A stretch of DNA of 20,669 nt from Flemingiibacterium sp045635785. GTDB taxonomy: Bacteria > Bacillota > Clostridia > Oscillospirales > CAG-272. The DNA lies in the NCBI GenBank assembly GCA_045635785.1, contig JAZTWJ010000059.1:1-20669 (forward strand), given 5' to 3'. Shown here piece by piece: positions 15,149 to 20,669 of the stretch; the stretch's first letter is position 1; each line of letters starts with the position of its first letter. The position numbers were made by a program, and so were the translations under genes. The notes under the pieces are model-generated. The model saw nothing but the letters and a program-made list of their open reading frames with translations, was not told the DNA's origin and made no database searches.

Positions 15149-16261
15149 CTAATCGTTTGCGGCTTGCTTTACATAGGCGCAGGCGAGGTCTACGACCATG
15201 CCGTAGCTTTTTTCGCCTGCTGTTTGCCCCTGCGCCTTCAGATAATTGTCGTTGAGCGTGGAGCTGACATCGGCTGCGACGTTGTCGCGGTATTTTTCGA
15301 AAAACTCGTTGTACGCGGCAAGCTCATATCGCACGCGCACGTCAAGACTGCCGTAAACCTCGGCAAAGGTATCATAATCCGCCGAGTAAAGGGCGGAGTT
15401 CAGATATTCGTACATGCTCAGATATCCGCTGTAGCGGATGTAAGGATCCTCCGATTCGGCACAGACGAGAAATGCAACAAAATTTGCCTCATTCTCGGGC
15501 AGGATCCCTCTTTGATGCGCCAGCTCGTGGGCGGCGGTAAAGGGCAGGGTGTAATCGGGGAAGTTCGTGTTGAGATTCGCCTCTCCGGTATAGAAGGTGT
15601 ACATACCCGACATATGGGTATAGGTCATCGGCTCGGATAGACAGACGGGCTTGACGCGGGAGGCAAGCCTTGGGATGAAGCGGTGCTTGTTTGAAAGGCT
15701 GTCATAGGCATCTAACAGCTTTTTGTTCATTTCCGAGAGGGAATAGGGCATGATCGAGGCATCGGCAAAACGGAAATGCACCTCGTCCAGCGTCTCGTCC
15801 ATGCGTTCGATCATGAATGTTGCCGCGGTGCGCAGCTCGTCCACGCTGACGGGATCTTGCGGAAGCTCCAGCTTGCTTGCAAGGGAGGAGCCGTTATATG
15901 CGACGATGGTGGTGGCGACCAACATGCCATACATCAGCGCCAGCACGGACAGCAGCTTAAAAATCATGCGAATGCCTTTTTTCGCATCGCGGTTGTTGAT
16001 GCGAAAGCATATAACAAGCAATACTACGAACAGCAGCGGAATGGAGATGATCAGCCCCTCTGCCACGGAAAAGGGAAAAATATTTGTAATGGTCGCGGTC
16101 AGTCCGCGGAAAAGTGAACCGATGTAGCGGTTGAAAAAGTCCGAAAAAGGCGCGGACAGCTCGCTGGCCAGATGGACGATCGCCGCGAGAAGGGCAAAGC
16201 CGAACAAGATCAGCGAGGGAAGCGGACAATATTCTTTGATGAAGGATCTTATTTTTGTCAT
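15149..16261 (-). CDS. DUF3810-like membrane protein with HELAH metalloprotease motif
   Basis: A 370-residue protein with three TM segments at about 14-33, 66-86 and 99-121, then a soluble domain of about 250 residues. This domain contains HELAHQRG (245-252) and an ENEANF segment (256-261) that could supply the third zinc ligand. The pair HELAHQxG...EANF is the signature of DUF3810, whose function is unknown; zinc-dependent peptidase activity is inferred. The longer open frame (to 16390) runs antisense-free through the upstream gene, but ATG 16261, one base after the RluA stop, is the natural coupled start (MTKIRSFIKEY). The protein is 27 bases upstream of the deacetylase homologue, placing a second envelope-type protein in the wal operon. 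Confidence 0.85.
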   Translation of the reverse strand: MTKIRSFIKEYCPLPSLILFGFALLAAIVHLASELSAPFSDFFNRYIGSLFRGLTATITNIFPFSVAEGLIISIPLLFVVLLVICFRINNRDAKKGIRMIFKLLSVLALMYGMLVATTIVAYNGSSLASKLELPQDPVSVDELRTAATFMIERMDETLDEVHFRFADASIMPYSLSEMNKKLLDAYDSLSNKHRFIPRLASRVKPVCLSEPMTYTHMSGMYTFYTGEANLNTNFPDYTLPFTAAHELAHQRGILPENEANFVAFLVCAESEDPYIRYSGYLSMYEYLNSALYSADYDTFAEVYGSLDVRVRYELAAYNEFFEKYRDNVAADVSSTLNDNYLKAQGQTAGEKSYGMVVDLACAYVKQAAND

Positions 16262-16262
16262 A

Positions 16263-17198
16263 TTAGTTGCACTCTGTTTCGGTGCGGCAGATCTTGTCGC
16301 ACAGCATCTGCATATCGGGTGGAAGCGGAGCCTTGAATGTGAGAATGCCGCTGTCTCGCTCCACAGTGAGGGCGGCGGCATGCAGAGCATGCCTTGTCAT
16401 GGCGCGGTCATAGACCGAAGGAGCCGTTTCTGCGGTTCCGTACAGACCGTCGCCCACGATGGGACAGCCCTTATGGGCAAAATGTACGCGAAGCTGATGG
16501 GTTCTGCCTGTGATCGGCTCTGCGCGAACAATGGAAGCATCGGCGCAGGAAGCAACGGTTTCGTAGACCGTCCGTGCGGATTTTGCATCGGGGAGGTTTT
16601 CGTCGCACGTCTCGCGGAGGATGATGCCCTCACGCTTTCGACGGATGCAGGCGTTGATCTCACCCGATGGGGGCGAAAGCTTGCCGTTCAGTACGGCGAT
16701 ATATGTTTTGCGGATCCTGCCTGCCTGCATGAGATCGGCAAGCTCGGAGGCAACGGGACGGTTTTTTGCGATCAGTACCACGCCGCTGGTATCGCGGTCA
16801 AGGCGATTGACCGCACGGAACACAAAGGGTATTCCCCTCTTGGCGAAATAATAGGCAAGTCCATTGGCAAGGGTGTCGCAAAAATGCCCGATGGAAGGAT
16901 GCGTTGCCATGTTGGGCGGCTTGTTGACGGCAATGAGATTGTCGTCCTCGTAAAGGATGTCAAGCGGCATTTCTTTCGGGATGAGGTTTTCGTTTTCATC
17001 CTCGGCGCGGTCATCGCATTCCAGCACGAGCAGATCGCCTGTATGAAGGACATAGCGGACGGTGACGTGCTCACCGTTGACGGTGATGCCGCGCGGCAGC
17101 TTTTTGAGATGGGTGATCATTTTACGGGAGATGTGATGCCGATAAAGCCAATCCTTGACGGTGCGTCCGTCAAAATCGCCGTCGATGATCACATTCAT
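16263..17198 (-). CDS. RluA-family pseudouridine synthase
   Basis: A 311-residue RNA-modifying enzyme that converts uridine to pseudouridine. An S4-like RNA-binding region at about 10-60 (VKDWLYRHHISRKMITHLKK) precedes the catalytic domain, with ILYEDDNLIAVNKPP at about 81-95 and catalytic Asp134 in NRLDRDTSG (usually HRLDRDTSG). GRTHQLRVHFAHKGCPIVGD is the conserved C-terminal motif. The target, rRNA or tRNA, cannot be told from sequence; RluD/YlyB-like enzymes are closest in layout. ATG 17198 has GGAGG 8 bases upstream. It is the first gene after a strong promoter and is followed after one base by the DUF3810 gene, so it heads the wal transcription unit. Confidence 0.93.
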   Translation of the reverse strand: MNVIIDGDFDGRTVKDWLYRHHISRKMITHLKKLPRGITVNGEHVTVRYVLHTGDLLVLECDDRAEDENENLIPKEMPLDILYEDDNLIAVNKPPNMATHPSIGHFCDTLANGLAYYFAKRGIPFVFRAVNRLDRDTSGVVLIAKNRPVASELADLMQAGRIRKTYIAVLNGKLSPPSGEINACIRRKREGIILRETCDENLPDAKSARTVYETVASCADASIVRAEPITGRTHQLRVHFAHKGCPIVGDGLYGTAETAPSVYDRAMTRHALHAAALTVERDSGILTFKAPLPPDMQMLCDKICRTETECN

Positions 17199-17233
17199 GC
17201 CGCATGCCTCCGCGCTTTTGTAGTCTACCTTAT

Positions 17234-17262
17234 ATTATATCATTTCGTGCGCGGAATATCAA
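17234..17262 (-). promoter_or_regulatory. Strong sigma-A promoter before RluA/wal gene cluster
   Basis: On the minus strand, -35 TTGATA (17257-17262) and a perfect -10 TATAAT (17234-17239) have 17-bp spacing. Transcription would start near 17227, about 29 bases before ATG 17198. No terminator is visible from here to 8844, so the promoter may serve seven genes. Confidence 0.85.
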
Positions 17263-17295
17263 GTGAAATTCGTGAATTATTCGTGAAATGGGGGC

Positions 17296-17332
17296 AAAAA
17301 AACCGCTTTTTTTCAAGAAAACGGCGGTTTTT
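17296..17332 (-). terminator. Second terminator-like hairpin after the redox gene cluster
   Basis: On the minus strand, AAAAACCGC/GCGGTTTTT arms (17324-17332 with 17298-17306) enclose an A/T-rich loop that can pair further. A T-run follows to 17296. It lies about 60 bases past the first terminator and probably acts as a back-up. Confidence 0.6.
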
Positions 17333-17389
17333 GGGCGGCGTAGCACCGTTTTCGATGCACACAAAGCGCATAACGAGGCGAAATCGCGC

Positions 17390-17417
17390 AAAAGAGGTGC
17401 CATGCGGCACCTCTTTT
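17390..17417 (-). terminator. Terminator after the flavoprotein gene
   Basis: A perfect 12-bp inverted repeat (17390-17401 with 17406-17417) with a 4-nt loop starts one base past the flavoprotein stop codon. The 3' arm ends in TTTT on the minus strand, with no extra U-run, so the second hairpin downstream may be needed for full termination. Confidence 0.65.
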
Positions 17418-17418
17418 G

Positions 17419-19395
17419 TTATTTCATTCTTTCACGGAACGCGTTGTATACATTTTCAAACCAATTGTCGCGGCTTGGAATGGGGCGAACATCCTCAAAA
17501 TGGGATGCGATCGCGCCACCGTTCCACGCGGTGATGCATACCTTATCAAAATGCGCCTTGTCGATGTCGATGACCGTCTTTCCATCGGGAAGCGACTGTT
17601 CTCCGCGCATGATCAGATAGGAGCCGCGGCTCTTTCCGCCGTCCTCCATGTAGGCGAGGATCGCCGACAGATAGGTGATCTGCGTAATCAGAATATCGCG
17701 GTTGATGGAAAGCTCCGCAAGCAGAGCTGCATCGCTCACCTGATAGTTGCCGAAATTCTCAAGCTCTGTCTTGAGTGTGGGAAGCAATGCGCGGATCTTT
17801 TCCTCGCTGCGGATAAAGGCACCGCATGCGGTCATGCCCGATGCATATTCCCGGCGCTTTGCGAGAATGTCATCCCGCGTCATACCGCCGTTGACGGTCA
17901 GCGCGAGAAGCGCCTTCAGATCGGAGATGTCCGCTTTCGCAGAGGCTTCATAGCCGTGGCGAAGCATTTCCAGAATTTTTTCTGCCGCTGCGGAGGAGGA
18001 AACCTGCGTAGAGTTGAGCGCGCTTCCGCCGGGGCGGTGGATGCCGAATACACCTGCCGCTTCGCCGACGATGAAGAAGCGATCCAGCGAGGTGCTGGCA
18101 TAATGCATATCCACCGCAAAGCCGCCGTTATTGTGCTGGGCGCACATGTCGATTTCAAGCGGTTCTGTGTAAAGGTCAATGCCGTGGCTTTTATACAGCT
18201 CAATGGCGGGCATGTTCATCTTTGCAAGACGTTCGATGGGCGTGGCAAGCAATGCGCCTGAATTTTTCAGATAGGTATGTGTTTCGGAATCGGTCAGAGA
18301 GAAATCCAGCGCACCGTTTTTGTCTGCCGCCGAAGGATTGTAGCGGAAATCCATAAATACGCGCCGTCCGCGCTGACGCTCGTTGAAAACGGCGATGTCA
18401 ACCATGGACGAGCCGCCGCCGTACAGCTTGGCGGGGTCAAAGGGCCATTGATAGCCCTTGAGGAAGATGGCACGCAGGGTTTTTGTGGTGTCCTCAAAAT
18501 AATCGTCGAGGAATTCACGCGCATCCGAGCCGTCCTCGTTGACGGAGTAGTAGCGCGGCAAAACCTGCTGATAGGTGCCGGACAGATTCCAGCGGAATTT
18601 CACCGAAGCAAGCCCATATTGGCTTTCGGTGATGTTGCAGGCAGCGGCACCGGCTTCAAGAGCTGCGCCGTGAGAGCAGGTCTGGCTTTCGGGATACACC
18701 GTCGCCGCGTAAATGGCGGAGGGACCGCCCGTTGCCCAGACGATGAAATCCGCTTCGATGACGGAAAGTCCGTATTCATTGAAGATGCCGATATCATCCG
18801 CCGAAAAGGTTGCAACGCCGACGGCGCGGCCGTTTTCGGTGAGAAGCTTGACCGCGCGGTGCCCGTCGAAGATGGGGACATTGTGATTGCGGACAGCCTT
18901 TTCCAGCGCTTCGGTCATGAATTTGGATGTGAGCGGACCACAGGAGGTGGCACGGGTACGGGTGTCGTGGTCGGTCTGATAGCCGGCAAATTCTCCGTAT
19001 TCGTTGCGGGGAAACGGCACGCCAAGCTCGGTCAGTCGAATGAACGAGCGGGCGGAGCCTGCCGCCTCGCGCAGGGCGATGTCGCCGTGCATGGAGCCGC
19101 CTGCAAACAGCGACTGTGCCATATCGCCGACGGAATCGGGTGTATCGCCCGAAAGGGTGAGCTTATAATAGGTCTGCTTGTCCGAGCCGGTGTTGCGGGA
19201 GGTTCCCATGTTGATGCCCTCGGTGATGATCGCCGTATTGCATCCGCCGACTGCGAGCAGATCGGCGCAGTTGAAGCCTGCCGCACCGCTTCCGATGACA
19301 GCCGCGCAAAAACGGTAGAAGGGAACCTTTACCGATTTTTCACCCACGGTAAGCTCGCGCAGCTCAGGCGCGATATAATCCTTTGCAATGATCAT
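17419..19395 (-). CDS. FAD-dependent oxidoreductase, fumarate reductase/AprA-like flavoprotein
   Basis: A 658-residue soluble flavoprotein. The FAD-binding GSGAAG loop is at 35-40, with the ribose-binding Glu in TEG (59). GTSRNTGSDKQTYYKL at 64-79 lies where fumarate-reductase/succinate-dehydrogenase-type flavoproteins contact the isoalloxazine ring. The second FAD segment, FFIVGEAAGVFG followed by HRPGGSALNSTQ, is near residues 437-460. A helical C-terminal region of about 190 residues, as in SdhA, FrdA and AprA, completes the protein. No signal peptide or haem motif is seen, so it is probably cytosolic. The reaction is likely a double-bond reduction or alcohol/ketone redox step on an unidentified organic substrate. 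Its ATG overlaps the SDR stop by 4 bases (ATGA), so the two are co-translated, and a terminator follows at once. Confidence 0.85.
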   Translation of the reverse strand: MIIAKDYIAPELRELTVGEKSVKVPFYRFCAAVIGSGAAGFNCADLLAVGGCNTAIITEGINMGTSRNTGSDKQTYYKLTLSGDTPDSVGDMAQSLFAGGSMHGDIALREAAGSARSFIRLTELGVPFPRNEYGEFAGYQTDHDTRTRATSCGPLTSKFMTEALEKAVRNHNVPIFDGHRAVKLLTENGRAVGVATFSADDIGIFNEYGLSVIEADFIVWATGGPSAIYAATVYPESQTCSHGAALEAGAAACNITESQYGLASVKFRWNLSGTYQQVLPRYYSVNEDGSDAREFLDDYFEDTTKTLRAIFLKGYQWPFDPAKLYGGGSSMVDIAVFNERQRGRRVFMDFRYNPSAADKNGALDFSLTDSETHTYLKNSGALLATPIERLAKMNMPAIELYKSHGIDLYTEPLEIDMCAQHNNGGFAVDMHYASTSLDRFFIVGEAAGVFGIHRPGGSALNSTQVSSSAAAEKILEMLRHGYEASAKADISDLKALLALTVNGGMTRDDILAKRREYASGMTACGAFIRSEEKIRALLPTLKTELENFGNYQVSDAALLAELSINRDILITQITYLSAILAYMEDGGKSRGSYLIMRGEQSLPDGKTVIDIDKAHFDKVCITAWNGGAIASHFEDVRPIPSRDNWFENVYNAFRERMK

Positions 19396-20147
19396 AATCT
19401 GGACAGAGCAAAGCCGCCGTCAATGTTCATGACGCTGCCGGTGGTATAGGTGAAATAGCCTTCGCAGAGTGCGTATACCGCTTTGGCGATGTCCTCGGGC
19501 TGCCCCATGCGCTTGATGGGCAGAAGGCCGCCGTCAATGAGAGCGTCATATTTGCCCTTAACGACAGAGGTCATGTCGGTTTCGATGATACCGGGGCGCA
19601 GCTCATAGACATTGATGCCGTATTCGGCAAGGCGGTCTGCAAACAGCTTTGTTACCATGGAAAGCCCTGCCTTGGAAATGCAGTATTCGCCGCGGCTGGT
19701 GCTGGAGGTTTCGGCGGAGATGGAGGTGATGTTGATGATCATCTTATGAGCATCGGTTTTGCGCTCGACGAGAAGCTTAGCTGCCGCCTGCGTCAGCAGG
19801 AAGGTGCCCTTCAGATTGATGGTGAGCAGACGGTCAAGGCTCTCCTCACTCATATTCAAAAGATCCTCGCGAACAAGCGGTGCCGCGCCTGCGTTGTTGA
19901 CGAGAATGTCAAATCCACCGGCGTTTTGTGCTTCCTCTAAAAGATGCGCGCGGCATTCCGGCTTTGAAATATCGCATGCAACGTAGAAGGATTCGGGAGA
20001 GAGCTTTTGCAGCTCGTCGATGTATTCCTTAACTGCTTCCGGCTCGCGGGTAGCGGCGGCAATGATCTTATAGCCCTTTGCGGCAAGCATGAGGGAGATG
20101 CCGCGGCCGATGCCGCGGGATGCGCCTGTAACGATTGCGGTTGGCAT
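19392..20147 (-). CDS. Short-chain dehydrogenase/reductase, FabG-like
   Basis: A 251-residue classical SDR. It has the nucleotide-binding TGASRGIG (7-14), the structural NNAG (84-87), the active-site Ser142 in NITSIS, and Tyr155-x3-Lys159 in YCISK. It ends with the typical TGSVMNIDGGFAL. It resembles 3-oxoacyl-ACP reductases, but the pairing with an OYE-type enzyme and a fumarate-reductase-like flavoprotein suggests a catabolic or detoxifying ketone/alcohol conversion instead of fatty-acid synthesis. No acidic residue is obvious right after the first strand's glycine loop to fix NADH versus NADPH use. ATG 20147 has AAAGGAA 7 bases upstream. The stop overlaps the flavoprotein start by 4 bases. 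Confidence 0.92.
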   Translation of the reverse strand: MPTAIVTGASRGIGRGISLMLAAKGYKIIAAATREPEAVKEYIDELQKLSPESFYVACDISKPECRAHLLEEAQNAGGFDILVNNAGAAPLVREDLLNMSEESLDRLLTINLKGTFLLTQAAAKLLVERKTDAHKMIINITSISAETSSTSRGEYCISKAGLSMVTKLFADRLAEYGINVYELRPGIIETDMTSVVKGKYDALIDGGLLPIKRMGQPEDIAKAVYALCEGYFTYTTGSVMNIDGGFALSRL

Positions 20148-20160
20148 AATGAAATTCCTT

Positions 20161-20212
20161 TCTTGTGGATTATTTGTTGAGACAAGTCTTGTGGATTATT
20201 TGTTGAGACAAG
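20161..20212. repeat. Perfect 26-bp tandem duplication at the end of the OYE gene
   Basis: Positions 20161-20186 and 20187-20212 are identical and directly adjacent. The unit carries the last codons and the TAA stop of the OYE-family gene plus the following spacer. The copy at 20187-20212 provides the stop in use; the other copy lies in the spacer before the SDR gene. It is seen directly, and replication slippage is the likely origin. Confidence 0.95.
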
Positions 20213-20669
20213 CTTCCTTGTAGATGGGTGCGTACAGCTGGCTGTCACGAACGGGACAGCCCGTGGTGGTGTAGGCGCGCATCAGCTCGGTGCATTTTCC
20301 GCAGGTGAGGCAGCACTGCGCGGGCTTCATTTCGCCTGCGATGAGATCCTTTGCGAATCCGTCGTAAGCAAACGCCATACGTCCAAAGCCAACGGAGGTG
20401 ATCATGCCGCTTTCCACAGCACCCGCCGCAAGATAGGGCGCAAACTGACGAAGGAAGGTATATCCTGTGCCGATGAAGGTGATGTCGGGGAAGGTTTTTG
20501 TAAGCAGAGCGGCGCCCGAAAGCATACGCTCCACGCCCACCAGAGGATGCTCCGGCGGCTCGTAGCCTCCCTTGCAGTAGGGACGGTTGACATGGGGATT
20601 GAAGTAGGGTGTACCCATGGTGATATTGATAAGGTTGACGCCGAGTGCGTGAATTTCATCGATGAGGCG
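20196..20669 (-). CDS. Old Yellow Enzyme family Fe-S NADH:flavin oxidoreductase (5' part beyond window)
   Basis: The C-terminal 157 residues of an OYE-type TIM-barrel flavoenzyme. The reading frame is open to the window end, so the start and most of the barrel are missing. Visible landmarks are NITMGTPYFNPHVNRP, the GTGY phosphate-binding strand, the SVGFGRMAFAYDGFAKDLIAG FMN-site helix (given here as SVGFGRMAF and following) and the cysteine cluster CCLTCGKC...GC, which matches the [4Fe-4S] ligands of 2,4-dienoyl-CoA reductase (FadH)-type members. Such enzymes reduce activated C=C bonds. The protein seems to end soon after the cluster, without the FadH NAD(P)H domain, so it is probably the single-domain form. 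It is followed by the SDR and flavoprotein genes, with its last codons in a tandem duplication. Confidence 0.9.
   Translation of the reverse strand, partial: RLIDEIHALGVNLINITMGTPYFNPHVNRPYCKGGYEPPEHPLVGVERMLSGAALLTKTFPDITFIGTGYTFLRQFAPYLAAGAVESGMITSVGFGRMAFAYDGFAKDLIAGEMKPAQCCLTCGKCTELMRAYTTTGCPVRDSQLYAPIYKEACLNK

Noticed and set aside
16262..16390. Longer DUF3810 start at 16390
   Set aside because: The extra 43 residues are Cys/Arg/Ser-rich and overlap the RluA coding end. ATG 16261, one base after the RluA stop, fits a coupled start.
16131..17534. Plus-strand open frame opposite the RluA gene
   Set aside because: The minus strand carries conserved RluA motifs and a promoter/RBS; the plus frame has no recognisable domain and crosses a promoter and a terminator.
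18277..19449. Plus-strand open frame opposite the flavoprotein gene
   Set aside because: Gly/Arg/Ala-rich shadow of a GC-rich minus-strand gene with clear FAD motifs.

Overview
The window looks like a chromosomal segment of a Gram-positive Clostridia-type Firmicute, probably a gut-type Oscillospirales/Lachnospirales relative. The main reason is a WalR-WalK-YycH-YycI cell-wall regulatory cluster, which is a Firmicutes hallmark. Strong Shine-Dalgarno sites, sigma-A type promoters, and the style of the GAPDH, MurA and zinc-ribbon/DUF4870-type proteins agree with this. The genus assignment is inference. I saw no tRNA, rRNA, CRISPR array, insertion sequence or phage gene.

Layout. (a) 1-911, minus strand: a small one-TM protein followed by an M50-type intramembrane metalloprotease, ending in a terminator. 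(b) 912-2540: a structured intergenic region that reads like a cis-regulatory leader, then a plus-strand MATE exporter with its terminator. (c) 2549-4310, minus: a zinc-ribbon membrane protein and GAPDH, each with its own promoter; GAPDH has a Rex-like palindrome in its leader and an odd local divergence in a substrate-binding segment. (d) 4505-5545, plus: a cysteine-synthase family PLP enzyme with a near-consensus promoter. (e) 5543-7193, minus: the overlapping pair of a TrmN6-type methyltransferase and RsmI. (f) 7290-8576, minus: MurA. (g) 8844-17198, minus: seven closely packed genes, in transcription order RluA-type pseudouridine synthase, DUF3810-like HELAH protein, NodB-like deacetylase homologue, WalR, WalK, YycH-like and YycI-like, probably one operon from a strong promoter at 17234-17262. 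(h) 17390-20669, minus: an Old Yellow Enzyme family Fe-S flavoprotein (cut by the window end), an SDR dehydrogenase and a fumarate-reductase-like flavoprotein, closed by one or two terminators.

How the genes fit together. Region g plus MurA forms a cell-envelope neighbourhood: WalRK would sense and control wall metabolism, YycH/YycI-like proteins would modulate the kinase, MurA makes the first committed peptidoglycan precursor, and the deacetylase-like and DUF3810 proteins are extracytoplasmic. Region h looks like a small reductive pathway for an unidentified organic substrate. Regions b and c hold the best regulatory signals: a folded leader before the MATE gene and a redox-type operator before GAPDH.

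The items most worth a second look are the MATE leader (inverted repeat, 10-codon leader ORF and SD-adjacent hairpin), the deacetylase homologue with altered catalytic motifs embedded in the wal operon, the probable CTG start of the YycI-like gene, the divergent patch in GAPDH, the 26-bp tandem duplication at the end of the OYE gene, and the three-gene redox module.
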